Source: a virus. From it: a stretch of 44,770 bases of DNA. The first letter of the stretch is position 1, and the number at the start of each line of letters is the position of its first letter. The notes under the pieces were generated by a model. The model was not told the origin of the DNA. It saw nothing but the letters and a program-made list of their open reading frames with translations, and searched no databases. The position numbers were made by a program, and so were the translations under genes. Location: positions 1 through 44,770 of IMG/VR virus record IMGVR_UViG_3300046777_002233; one strand, given 5' to 3'. Below are positions 13,794 to 23,140 of the stretch, piece after piece.

Positions 13794-15825
13794 TCCCTCA
13801 AAAATGTCCATTGATACCTCAAAAGACCAGAATTTTGTCGAAGAAAAAATCGACGAGAGGATTCTGAGACTTCTTGGGCTGGAGGATGTTTTTGACTTAG
13901 ATTATGATACTTATTTGACTCTCCTAAAGGAGGCAATGGTTAAGGGTAGGATGAGCAAAACTGCAATTCCTATTGAAGAAGTTATGATGGTAACCGATGA
14001 GTTTAGAAGGGTTAAAGGAAAGGCAGGAAGATTTAGAGTTAAAAGGGGAAAAATAAACGTAAAAAATATTGGTGGATCGGTAAAAAGAATACAGGCATCT
14101 ACTAAAAAATTATTTTTAGGTTCTACTATTGGTAATATTTCACAAGATGCTACTTCTGAACAAAATAAAGATTTTTATTTTAATATTGCTAAAATAAAAT
14201 CAGTATTTGAATCGATTTATTCAAGTCTTTTAAATCAGTTTAAACTGAATAAAAAAGAAAACGAAAATAAAAGAAAAGATAGAGAAAATAAAAAAAGAGG
14301 GTTAAGTGAGTCAGCTTTAGAAAAATCAATTGATAGAATTAAACGTATTACTACGAAACTTCTTGCCCCAGTTCGTGGAATATTAGATAAGATTTTTAAT
14401 TTCTTGTATTATACATTTTTAGGAACAGCTTTTACAAAGTTTGTTAAGTGGGCAAATGATCCTAAAAATGCTGAAAAAATAAAAACAATCAGTAGATTTT
14501 TAAAGGATCATTGGCCTGCTTTATTGGCTGCATATCTTCTATTTGGAACAACTTTGGGAAGATTTGTTAGATCAATCACTGGAATTTTATTAAAAGGTAT
14601 TGCTAGATTCGCAATGACTAATCCACTAGCTGCAGCTGGAGTTGCAACTGGTGCTTTGACTTTAGGCGCAGAGATGTGGAGACAGGGTGAAGAAAATAAA
14701 CAAATTCAAAGAGAGGCAAACCAACGTAATATAAAACCAGAGGCGGTCAAGAAAGAATTAGATCAAGCAAAATCATCACCTTGGGCAATGTTTGGTGAAA
14801 CATTCTCAAAGTTGGGACCTTTTGGTGCATTGTCTGGTGGCGGAAAAATTAAGAGAACCCCAAATGAAGTTAATATAAAAGACATTGCATTTACTGGAGG
14901 TGGTCCCATTGATGATAGTAGTGGATTGAGAATTACTGGTGCGGGACCAGACACCCAACTAGTTGCTGCCCAACCGGGAGAAATTATGATGTCCAAGAGG
15001 GCAGTTGATATGATGGGAGCAAACTTCTTTCTTAATTTGAATAAGTCTGCAGGAGGAACCAACATACCTAAAATGGTTAATAATATTCAATTGGCTCAAG
15101 GTGGTGGTATGATTGGGGGAATGCTCCATAATGTAAGTAAATTTATAGGTCAAGGAACGGGTGTAGTAATGGCGCCGGGTGGAAAAGATGGTAATATTGG
15201 ATATCAGAGAAAATTTTTGGGAATGAATATTGGAAATAGAAAAACTTTATCTTTAACAAGAACTTATAGGCAGAGAGACGTAGACCGTTATAATGCGATG
15301 AGAGCATCTGCTGGTCATCCTGATCGTCTTGTAAAGGATATGTTTGGTAGACATTTTAGCTATACTGATCCAACACCAACATCATATTCTTCTACTTCAA
15401 GACCCTCACCATCTAAATCTTCTCCTACTAGGAGTGGTCCTCTTACAAGAAGAAATATAACCAATCTTATGCAAGGTTATCTGGGAACGGGTAAAGGCGG
15501 AAGAGTTGAACAGATGGAAGAAATATTAGGACGTAAATTTGGAACAATGTCTTACAAAGAATATAATGAGTACATGATGAAAGAATTTGGCAGATCAACT
15601 GTTGGTGAACAAAGAAAATTATTGTTAGGACCCCAATCTAGAGCACTTCCAACTTTAAGTCCAAATAGAAAAAACACTCCGACTATTATAAATCTTCCAC
15701 CAATTGCATCTAGTAGTGGTCCTACCTCTCAGGGTAAAACAGGTACAATGACTATTCCTGAGTTTTCTCCTGCACAAAATACTGCTGCGAGACAATTAAA
15801 TCTTGCAACTTATGGGATAGGATAA
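13783..15825 (+). CDS. gp29-like tail length/hub protein (680 aa)
   Basis: 680 residues. Helical and charged at the N-terminus (LRLLGLEDVFDLDYDTY), then a Lys/Glu/Asn-rich stretch (KENENKRKDRENKKR, 158-172), a hydrophobic block GILDKIFNFLYYTFLGTAFT (199-218) and ALLAAYLLFGTTLGRF (about 245-262), then a Gly-rich C-terminal half with LVAAQPGEIMMSKRAVDMMG (about 393-412). It follows the gp26 and gp51-like genes, where T4-type phages carry the tape measure or gp29 hub protein. The hydrophobic segments are typical of tape measures. The next gene shares two of these segments. Confidence 0.65.
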   Translation: MADNPSKMSIDTSKDQNFVEEKIDERILRLLGLEDVFDLDYDTYLTLLKEAMVKGRMSKTAIPIEEVMMVTDEFRRVKGKAGRFRVKRGKINVKNIGGSVKRIQASTKKLFLGSTIGNISQDATSEQNKDFYFNIAKIKSVFESIYSSLLNQFKLNKKENENKRKDRENKKRGLSESALEKSIDRIKRITTKLLAPVRGILDKIFNFLYYTFLGTAFTKFVKWANDPKNAEKIKTISRFLKDHWPALLAAYLLFGTTLGRFVRSITGILLKGIARFAMTNPLAAAGVATGALTLGAEMWRQGEENKQIQREANQRNIKPEAVKKELDQAKSSPWAMFGETFSKLGPFGALSGGGKIKRTPNEVNIKDIAFTGGGPIDDSSGLRITGAGPDTQLVAAQPGEIMMSKRAVDMMGANFFLNLNKSAGGTNIPKMVNNIQLAQGGGMIGGMLHNVSKFIGQGTGVVMAPGGKDGNIGYQRKFLGMNIGNRKTLSLTRTYRQRDVDRYNAMRASAGHPDRLVKDMFGRHFSYTDPTPTSYSSTSRPSPSKSSPTRSGPLTRRNITNLMQGYLGTGKGGRVEQMEEILGRKFGTMSYKEYNEYMMKEFGRSTVGEQRKLLLGPQSRALPTLSPNRKNTPTIINLPPIASSSGPTSQGKTGTMTIPEFSPAQNTAARQLNLATYGIG

Positions 15826-15826
15826 T

Positions 15827-18748
15827 ATGGCCATTAACACTCAAAAGTTTTTACCATCATCATCCTCTATTGTAAAGTCTTCTTCAACCGAAGTTTCTAA
15901 ATTTTTGGCTCCTAACACGTCTTTAGCAGTTTACAAAGATACTAATGAAATAAAAGTAAAAGCAATTGAGGTAGACAAACTTTTAAAAAATAATCTTTTA
16001 TTGAGTAGTAAAGAAAATAAAGAAAATAAAAAAGAAAAGGAAAATGAAAAAAGAAGAGAGAAAGAAAGTTTATTAGAAAAGAAAAAAGATTTTAAAAATC
16101 CAGAAAAAGCATTACCAACAATGCCTAAGGTTGGAATACTTGATTCAATTAAGAGATTTTTATTTTTTACTTTTCTTGGAGTTGCTTTTACCAAATTTAA
16201 CAAATATTTACCAGAAATAATTTTATTTACTAAAAAAATAGAACCAGTTGCTAAGTTTCTTGAAGATTTTTCGGGAAATATACTCAATGGGATGATAACA
16301 TTTATTGATTGGGGATATAAAGCATCTGATGCTACTCGTGGATTTCTAAAGGACGTTGGCGGGGATTCGACTGCAAAATTATTTGATAGATTTACTAATT
16401 CTCTGAATGACTTTGTAAATGCAGCAATTGTTTTTGGAATACTAGCCAGTAAAAAACCTACACCAAGAGGTGGTTTTGGGGGAAAGGGTGGGAGAATTAA
16501 TGTTGATGCTTCTGGTAGAAAAGTTTCTGGAGGAGTTCAAAAAAGATATCTCAGAAGATTTGGTGAAAAGCAATTTGTAGATAGGTTTGGAACAAAAAAT
16601 TTAAATAGAGTTGTAAAACAACAATTTGGAAAAAGAGCAGCACGTTTAGTTGGAAAAAGTTTCGGCAGAATTCCAATTATTGGTGGATTAATTGATTTTG
16701 TAATTAACCTTTCATTAGGGGAAGATCCGGGGAGAGCCGCAGCAAAAGCAGTTGGTGCAACCACTGGTGCCGCTTTAGGAACTCTTGTTCCAATTCCAGG
16801 TGTTGGAACAATTCTTGGAGGAATATTGGGAGATATTGTTGGTGGTGCATTATATGATACAATTGCCGGACCAAAACAACCAAAGAAAGCACATGCTCAG
16901 GGAGGTTCAATTGCGGGGGCAGCAGGATCAACTAGAAGATCAATTAGAGTTCAGCGTCAGAAACCACAAAAAGTTCTCCCTCAAAAAACAATACCTGGTA
17001 AAGATGTTGGTGGTATAAAGCAGATATCTAGATTGTATGGTGAGGATACAAATCCAAAATTAAGAACACCATTAAGAGCACTAAAGAAAACTTCTGCATC
17101 TCTTAAAAAAGTTCCACTTTTTGGTAATTTAATGGGCGCATCAATTGATCTTGCGATGGGGCAAAGACCAGATAAAAGAATGCTGCAAAATGTAGGAAAT
17201 TCATTTGGGGCTTTTATTCAAGGAGTAATCGATAATAATATCACATCGAGTCTTGGTGATATTACGAATATGATTTCTGGATTAGCTGGAGGTGGAATTG
17301 TTCCAAGATCTATTCAGCAACAAGAAAACTATGGAATGAGCATTGGAAAACTTATTGGGCAAGCATTTTCAACAAAATTGGATGCGAGAGTAAATGAAAT
17401 ATTTTCTGCTCTGAGATCTGAAATGCTTTTAGAGGGAGCAGCAAATTTGGATCCTGCTCCTCCTTTTACTCCTGGAGCTATGACTCCTGATCAGGCAGCA
17501 GCCTTTAATTATATTAAATCAATTGCTAAAAAAGTTGGATCTCCAAACCCAGATGTAACAGCTGCTATCGCAATGTGGGAAACTGGATGGTTATCAAATC
17601 CAAATAGCGTATATTTTGCAAGTGGAAAAACAAATCCTTTTGGTCAAACTGGAGAGGGTCCAAGAGGATCTGTAATAGGTAAAGATGGTCAAAAACATGC
17701 TGTTTATAATAGCATTGAAGAAGGTGTAAAGGCACATGTAGATAGATGGAAAAGTTCATATATTGGTAATAGTCCAGAGCAAATTATTGAAAATATAAGG
17801 CAAGGTAAAGGAAGAGGAGCTCCTGGAATGTATAATACAAATCCAGGATGGAGTCAAAATGTTTTAAGTATGTTTAAAACTGGAACTCAACCTGCAGCTC
17901 CTACGAATCTTCCTCCAGGGTTAGTTCCTGATGGAGTTTCAAATGGAAGATTAAGAAAAAGTCAACTTAAATCTGCTGGAACTTTATATGGATCTAAGGA
18001 TTCTTGGGGTGGTAATACTGTTTATCTTCTTCCGGCAGCAGCTGATGCTTTTATAAGAGCAAAAAATGCAGCAGCAAAGGAAGGAATAACGATACTTGTT
18101 ACTAGTGCTTATCGAGATTATGCTCACCAAGCAAGAGTTGCTGCAGATCCAAGTTCTTATACTCCAGCAGCACCGGGAACTTCTAGGCATGGATATGGTA
18201 TTGCCTTAGATATTCAAACTGGAACTCCAGGATATAGTTGGTTTGTTAGAAATGGTCCATCTTATGGATGGTACTACATGGCTTTTCCTGGAGATCCAGT
18301 TCACTTTGAATTTAGAGGTCAACCTGGAGCTTTAGCAAAACAGCAAAAAAGACAAAGACCCGTTGCAGCAAGACAAACTCCAACGGCAGGTAGGATTATT
18401 AAATCTACCTCTCTTGGACCAGGATATGTACTTACAATAAGGCAAGGACAAAATGGTAAAAAATTATATTATTTAAATGGTCAACCAATTTCTGAAAGTG
18501 AAGCAAATGTATATAAGAAAAATCATCCAAGTGCGTTTATAGCTAGTTCTGTAGCTCCAAGAACATCATCACCACTATCACAAATAGGAAATTCTCTTGC
18601 ATATAATACAGAGTCTCCAAATGTAGTTGTTCTTGTACAACCAGTAGAAAAAGAAATTATAAAACCAGTTCCAATTAGTAATGGTGGAAATCTTATTGCT
18701 GCTGGTGGTGTAAATACTCTTATACCCCAAGGATTGATGCAATCTTAA
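15827..18748 (+). CDS. Virion-associated tail protein with glucosaminidase-like and M15 peptidase domains (973 aa)
   Basis: The N-terminal 350 residues parallel the previous protein: a charged KENKENKKEKENEKRREKE run (62-80), GILDSIKRFLFFTFLGVAFT (103-122) and hydrophobic Gly-rich stretches (TGAALGTLVPIPGVGTILGG). Residues about 550-690 look like a GH73-type glucosaminidase: AAIAMWETGWLSNPNS with Glu 585, NPFGQTG, and AVYNSIEEGVKAHVDRW. Residues 710-830 form a VanY/M15 D-Ala-D-Ala peptidase: SAYRDYAHQ (760-768), SRHGYGIALDI (786-796; zinc ligands His 788, Asp 795) and DPVHFEF (823-829; His 826). It probably opens host peptidoglycan during DNA injection. Placed between the gp29-like gene and gp27. 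Confidence 0.85.
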   Translation: MAINTQKFLPSSSSIVKSSSTEVSKFLAPNTSLAVYKDTNEIKVKAIEVDKLLKNNLLLSSKENKENKKEKENEKRREKESLLEKKKDFKNPEKALPTMPKVGILDSIKRFLFFTFLGVAFTKFNKYLPEIILFTKKIEPVAKFLEDFSGNILNGMITFIDWGYKASDATRGFLKDVGGDSTAKLFDRFTNSLNDFVNAAIVFGILASKKPTPRGGFGGKGGRINVDASGRKVSGGVQKRYLRRFGEKQFVDRFGTKNLNRVVKQQFGKRAARLVGKSFGRIPIIGGLIDFVINLSLGEDPGRAAAKAVGATTGAALGTLVPIPGVGTILGGILGDIVGGALYDTIAGPKQPKKAHAQGGSIAGAAGSTRRSIRVQRQKPQKVLPQKTIPGKDVGGIKQISRLYGEDTNPKLRTPLRALKKTSASLKKVPLFGNLMGASIDLAMGQRPDKRMLQNVGNSFGAFIQGVIDNNITSSLGDITNMISGLAGGGIVPRSIQQQENYGMSIGKLIGQAFSTKLDARVNEIFSALRSEMLLEGAANLDPAPPFTPGAMTPDQAAAFNYIKSIAKKVGSPNPDVTAAIAMWETGWLSNPNSVYFASGKTNPFGQTGEGPRGSVIGKDGQKHAVYNSIEEGVKAHVDRWKSSYIGNSPEQIIENIRQGKGRGAPGMYNTNPGWSQNVLSMFKTGTQPAAPTNLPPGLVPDGVSNGRLRKSQLKSAGTLYGSKDSWGGNTVYLLPAAADAFIRAKNAAAKEGITILVTSAYRDYAHQARVAADPSSYTPAAPGTSRHGYGIALDIQTGTPGYSWFVRNGPSYGWYYMAFPGDPVHFEFRGQPGALAKQQKRQRPVAARQTPTAGRIIKSTSLGPGYVLTIRQGQNGKKLYYLNGQPISESEANVYKKNHPSAFIASSVAPRTSSPLSQIGNSLAYNTESPNVVVLVQPVEKEIIKPVPISNGGNLIAAGGVNTLIPQGLMQS

Positions 18749-18749
18749 A

Positions 18750-20075
18750 ATGGCACTACTTAATCAGTCAACATTACCTGCAAATATTACTAGATTTGAA
18801 ATCTTTTCAAATTATGATCAGGGTGTTTCTATTGATGTATCCGGAGGTGTTTCTCAACTTAATTACTATGAGAGCATACTAGAAAACACAATAAAGGTAA
18901 CAGCAGTAATCGCTGATACAGGATATGCACTTAGGTCGAATAGTAGAGGAAATATAACTGTTGGTGTTATTGAAGGTTTAAGGTTAAGTGGGGGTGAGAG
19001 GGTTCTTTTAGATTTTGAAGATAATTATGGTGTTAAGTTTAAACTAACAATGTATGTGGGAAGAATTAGAAATGTTCTTGAGAGCACCACTAACATGGTG
19101 TTCACAATTGATTTAGTATCAAAAGAATTTATCTTAAATGAACTAGAGTCTCTTAGAGTTTCAAGAAGATTTGATGGTATAATATCAAATAGTGTGAACA
19201 CTATTTTGAGCAGAGATTTAAGAACACAAAAAAGATTAGACATTGACCCAACAGTGAATTCTTATTCTGATTTTGGAAAATATAGAAAACCACTTTTTCT
19301 GTGTACATATTTGGCTAAGTGTAGTGTTCCTGATATTAGTGGAGCTAAAGGAAAAACTGCAGGATTCTTTTTCTTTGAGACATATGATGGATTTAAATTT
19401 AAATCCCTTGATGGGTTATTAAATTCAACTAGAACTTATAAATCATACATTTACAACAATACAACTGATATACCGCCTGGATATAATGGAAAAATTTTAG
19501 CATATAATACCAATATTAATATTGATGTACAGCAAAAACTTATGATGGGTGCATATGGTACTAAAGTTAAAACCTTTAACCCTGTAAATGATGAGTATAA
19601 TGAAAGAGGAGGTTTAACTGCTTCTGGAGAAGGATCTGGAGTCAATCTTGCTGGTTATGAGTATCCAAATTTACCAACGGAATTTAGGGGATTTAGTAGA
19701 GTTGTATATAAAAAGAAAAGTGTTGGGAATAAATTTTCATCAGGAGCAACTGTAAATAATCAATTAGAAAAATCGAGAGAGGAAAATTTAGAAATAGATG
19801 ATGTTGTCGCCCAAGCAACAATGCGCTATAATCAATTATTCACCATTAAACTTACGATTACAATTGGTGCTGATTTAATGCTAAGAGCTGGAGATATTAT
19901 TTTCTGCGATTTTCCAGAATTATCTTCAAAGAGTGATCAAGATTATAGTCGTAAAACAAGTGGTATATATATGATATCAGATCTTTGTCATTATTTCACT
20001 CCTCAACAATCTTTTACTAAACTAGAATTAGTAAGAGATTCTTACGGGAGAAAACCTAACAGAGTAAGACTATGA
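18750..20075 (+). CDS. gp27: Baseplate hub subunit gp27
   Basis: 441 residues starting MALLNQSTLPANITRFEIF. In T4, trimeric gp27 forms the hub cup that holds gp5 and gp29. The pattern of the family is visible: an N-terminal beta domain with NYYESILENTIKVTAVI, LRLSGGERVLLDF, a domain with LSRDLRTQKRLDIDPT, and the C-terminal QLFTIKLTITIGADLMLRAGD. CHYFTPQQSFTKLELVRDSYG closes the second barrel. It begins two bases after the 973-residue gene and overlaps CP12 by four bases. Longer than T4 gp27 (391 aa). Confidence 0.82.
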   Translation: MALLNQSTLPANITRFEIFSNYDQGVSIDVSGGVSQLNYYESILENTIKVTAVIADTGYALRSNSRGNITVGVIEGLRLSGGERVLLDFEDNYGVKFKLTMYVGRIRNVLESTTNMVFTIDLVSKEFILNELESLRVSRRFDGIISNSVNTILSRDLRTQKRLDIDPTVNSYSDFGKYRKPLFLCTYLAKCSVPDISGAKGKTAGFFFFETYDGFKFKSLDGLLNSTRTYKSYIYNNTTDIPPGYNGKILAYNTNINIDVQQKLMMGAYGTKVKTFNPVNDEYNERGGLTASGEGSGVNLAGYEYPNLPTEFRGFSRVVYKKKSVGNKFSSGATVNNQLEKSREENLEIDDVVAQATMRYNQLFTIKLTITIGADLMLRAGDIIFCDFPELSSKSDQDYSRKTSGIYMISDLCHYFTPQQSFTKLELVRDSYGRKPNRVRL

Positions 20076-20290
20076 CTCACGAAAACATCCAACAGCATAT
20101 TGATGCTGATAAAAAAGAATTAGATAACGCCAACATTAGTCCTCAAAGACGCCGCCATACTGAAGAAGAATTAAGAGAACTTGAGGCATACCAAGAACGT
20201 CATCCAGAAGATGATCACGATCCAACTCCATTAGAGTTATATTGTGATACGCATCCAGACGCAGCAGAGTGTAAAATTTACGAAGACTGA
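20072..20290 (+). CDS. cp12: CP12-like Calvin-cycle regulator
   Basis: CP12 is a disordered protein that locks phosphoribulokinase and GAPDH into an inactive complex and so turns down the Calvin cycle; cyanophages carry it to shift carbon toward the pentose phosphate pathway. The 72 residues end LELYCDTHPDAAECKIYED, the CP12 C-terminal signature (CD-NPDAPEC-VYED), with Cys 58 and Cys 67 forming the GAPDH-binding loop. The N-terminal cysteine pair of plant and cyanobacterial CP12 is absent, and the usual AWDxVEEL core is replaced by RRRHTEEELRELEAY. It overlaps gp27 and gp5-like genes by ATGA and TGATG, so it is translated within the late baseplate operon. Confidence 0.8.
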   Translation: MTHENIQQHIDADKKELDNANISPQRRRHTEEELRELEAYQERHPEDDHDPTPLELYCDTHPDAAECKIYED

Positions 20291-22539
20291 TGACGTATCT
20301 TTATTCTGGACAGACATTCGATAACCAAAAAGATGGATATGGAATCTTCTGGGATGGTATTGTTGCGTCTGATAGCGCATGGCGTCAGAATACTACTGAT
20401 GCGTTAGTCGATGATGTTCAGGATCTTGGTGGGTGGGGAGTAAGAGTAAAAGTTAGAATATATGGAATACATTCTGCAGATACTCCGGAGACTGATTTGC
20501 CTTGGGCAGAGATTACCACACCTGGGGGAAGTCAAGGCGGTAATGGTAGAACTTCAACTTATACTCAGGGAACAATTGTTACCGGAATTTTTGATGGAGA
20601 AAACTTAAGAATTACTGGTGCAAAATACACTGATCCACAAACTCCACTAGAAAAAGCTTGTAGAGATTCTGGTTTTAAGCCGAAGAGTGGTTTTGCTTGT
20701 TTTAATGGGGCATATAAAGTTCCCAATTATGCAATAAGTCCTGATGGAAAATTAATTGAAGGTCTTGGAGTTTGGCCAGTTCAGTTAAGTAAGGACGATC
20801 AGCGAAAAATGAAGGAGTTGTCGGTGAATATACCGTCTCCTTGCGAACCTTTTGATATGAAAGGCATCAATGCAGATATTAAAAATCTAATTAAGGAAAT
20901 TAGGAATTTAAGAACGGAATTGCTTGGTGATGATAGTTTCTTAGTTACGAGCCAAAGTTTTATAAACGATGTTCAGGCTAATATAAACTCAGTTTCTGCG
21001 AAAATTTCTGGATATATGAAATGGATATTTGAAGAAATTCGTAAGAGAACAATGAAATATGTGAATAAAAAAGTAAATCAAGCGAGTCAACTATTATATC
21101 TCAATCAAAGATTTGCTCTCAGAGAAGCGCAGGCAACGGCTCTTGATTTAATCGCATGTCTTTTTAATAAAATATTAGACAGACTACAAAATATTATTGC
21201 TAATTTCTTAGAGCAATTTATTAATAGATTTATTCTGACTCCTATTTGTGCAGTGGAAAATTTTGTAAGTGCTTTAGTTGGTAACCTATTAGGATATATT
21301 ACTGGAGCTCTTAGCAATATTTTGGGTCCAATATCAGACATTATAGGAGGAGTGGTTGATATTACAAGTGATATTCTCAATTTTGCGGAGTCTCTATTAG
21401 ACTTTTTAACTTGCGATGTAAAACAAAAATGTCCAACTGTAAAAGAATGGAATTTCCTAAGTGGTGCTAATGATAATGGTAAAAATTTGACGATTGATTT
21501 TAACAGATACATGGAAAATGCCAGAAGAATTGGATCTGGTCTTAGATCTTTGACGGATATTAATAATTTTAATTTCGATATAGATTTTAATTCTGTCTTT
21601 AATAGTCTAACTTGTAATGGAGCTCCTATATTCTGTGGTCCACCACGAGTTGAATTTTTTGGTGGTGGAGGATCAGGCGCTGCTGGAAATGCAATTATTA
21701 CCGCCACTGGAGATATATTAGGTGTTGATGTTGTGTCTTCTGGATTTGGTTATAACTCTGCACCATTTGTTTCTATCGTTGACGATTGTGGAAAGGGATC
21801 CAGAGCTACTGCATTTGCAATTCTTGGACCAGTTCCTACAGGCATTGGAACTGGTGGAGCAGGAATTGGAACAACTGGAGCATTTACCACTGGAGTTGTG
21901 AGAGTTGTTATGACTGACCCAGGTTATGGTTATCTTCCATATTATAATGGAGATAGAGGTGGAGATGGTGATACGTGGGCAAAGGCAACTGATGGAACTA
22001 TTAAGAGATTTGATGGAACTTATGATCCACCATATAAACCGGGGCAAGTAATGAATGTAAGAACTGGTGATGAAGTTAATCTTCCTGGTCAAGGACCATA
22101 TATTTCAACAAAAGATGAATCAATAACAGTACCATTTGTTGATCCAAATAGTCTGATTCCAAATAGAGGTAAAAATCCTTCGCTGAATAGTGGAACATAT
22201 CCTGTTGTATCTTTTATTTGTGATTTTCATATTAAAGATCCTGGATTTGGATATGCTAAAACAGATAAAATAATTGTGGAACCATCCAATGGTGCAGAAC
22301 TAGAACCAAGATTTAATTCTGTAGGATCCCTTATTGATGTAAAAATTGTGAATGCTGGAATTGGATTTACAGAAGTTCCAAGAGTTTACGTCCAGAGTAA
22401 TACGGGATTTAATGCTGAACTTGTTCCTGTATTGTGTGTAAATAGATTTGGTAATGCTACTGATGATGATGCTGCAAGAGAACTTCAGAGATATAAGGGT
22501 CAACTTGTTTCAGTAGTAGATTGTGTAGGTAAATTCTAA
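20290..22539 (+). CDS. gp5: gp5-like baseplate hub protein, OB-fold, no lysozyme
   Basis: 749 residues. The N-terminal 120 residues carry the gp5 OB-fold pattern: GWGVRVKVRIYGIHSADT (48-65), then LPWAEITTPGGSQGGNGRT and TYTQGTIVTGIF. The middle is long and helical (LQNIIANFLEQFINRFIL, then GYITGALSNILGPISDIIGG). The C-terminal half holds repeats of the type SGFGYNSAPFVSI, DPGYGYLPY, DPGFGYAKTDKI, NAGIGFTEVPRVYV. The T4 lysozyme domain between OB and spike is not seen. The spike-like beta-helix is probably the next gene, so T4 gp5 is spread over separate genes here. Overlaps CP12 by one base. Confidence 0.72.
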   Translation: MTYLYSGQTFDNQKDGYGIFWDGIVASDSAWRQNTTDALVDDVQDLGGWGVRVKVRIYGIHSADTPETDLPWAEITTPGGSQGGNGRTSTYTQGTIVTGIFDGENLRITGAKYTDPQTPLEKACRDSGFKPKSGFACFNGAYKVPNYAISPDGKLIEGLGVWPVQLSKDDQRKMKELSVNIPSPCEPFDMKGINADIKNLIKEIRNLRTELLGDDSFLVTSQSFINDVQANINSVSAKISGYMKWIFEEIRKRTMKYVNKKVNQASQLLYLNQRFALREAQATALDLIACLFNKILDRLQNIIANFLEQFINRFILTPICAVENFVSALVGNLLGYITGALSNILGPISDIIGGVVDITSDILNFAESLLDFLTCDVKQKCPTVKEWNFLSGANDNGKNLTIDFNRYMENARRIGSGLRSLTDINNFNFDIDFNSVFNSLTCNGAPIFCGPPRVEFFGGGGSGAAGNAIITATGDILGVDVVSSGFGYNSAPFVSIVDDCGKGSRATAFAILGPVPTGIGTGGAGIGTTGAFTTGVVRVVMTDPGYGYLPYYNGDRGGDGDTWAKATDGTIKRFDGTYDPPYKPGQVMNVRTGDEVNLPGQGPYISTKDESITVPFVDPNSLIPNRGKNPSLNSGTYPVVSFICDFHIKDPGFGYAKTDKIIVEPSNGAELEPRFNSVGSLIDVKIVNAGIGFTEVPRVYVQSNTGFNAELVPVLCVNRFGNATDDDAARELQRYKGQLVSVVDCVGKF

Positions 22540-23135
22540 TGGGACAAACAAAAAATCAATATGCGTTTAGAGATGGCACAGTTGATGGCGAAATAAGATT
22601 TGGAAATATTGATGCGAATCAGGTAAAATCATCTGTTCTTCTGAGAAGTGGAAATCCATCTTTTAGAAAATCTCACTACATGCAATTTGATGATACTGGT
22701 AAACTTGCAGGAGGAACCTTAAATAGATGCCCTGGTGTTTTTCAAATTAAGTGTGGAGATTCCCCAGTGGAAGGCGTTGGATTTGTTCTTCATTCTGTGA
22801 ATGGCGATCTAATCATCGGAGCTCCAAATGGGAGAATTAGAATGTTTGCACAGGACATTGATCTAATTGCATCTGGACCTGGAAATGATAGCGGATTTAT
22901 AAATCTACGCTCCAATAAAAAAGTTCAGATAGAAGCACCTCAAATAACTGCTGAAGCATCCATAGATATTGGATTATCTGCGCCAAAGGGTGTGAATATT
23001 ACTTCATCTGGAGTTATTCTCCTTACAGGATTATTAAAGTGTGCTGAAGCACAAGAATTAACATTAAATCCTCCAGGAACAAATACGATCCTAGATACAA
23101 TTAGGGGAATAAAAAAGCTACTTAGTTCGCTATAA
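22539..23135 (+). CDS. Baseplate spike protein, gp5 C-terminal beta-helix-like (198 aa)
   Basis: 198 residues with short alternating beta strands: GDLIIGAPNGRIRMFAQDID, LIASGPGNDSGFINLRSNKK, VQIEAPQITAEASIDIGLSA, then GVNITSSGVILLTG. This resembles the repeat of the gp5C trimeric beta-helix that pierces the membrane. It overlaps the gp5-like gene by one base and is 5 bases from the next structural gene. No catalytic motif is visible. Evidence is pattern and position; a different needle or fibre-base protein is possible. Confidence 0.6.
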   Translation: MGQTKNQYAFRDGTVDGEIRFGNIDANQVKSSVLLRSGNPSFRKSHYMQFDDTGKLAGGTLNRCPGVFQIKCGDSPVEGVGFVLHSVNGDLIIGAPNGRIRMFAQDIDLIASGPGNDSGFINLRSNKKVQIEAPQITAEASIDIGLSAPKGVNITSSGVILLTGLLKCAEAQELTLNPPGTNTILDTIRGIKKLLSSL

Positions 23136-23140
23136 TAAAA

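Noticed and set aside
21105-21707. 200-residue antisense frame in the gp5-like gene
   Set aside because: It has no RBS or promoter and overlaps a gene with clear OB-fold motifs.
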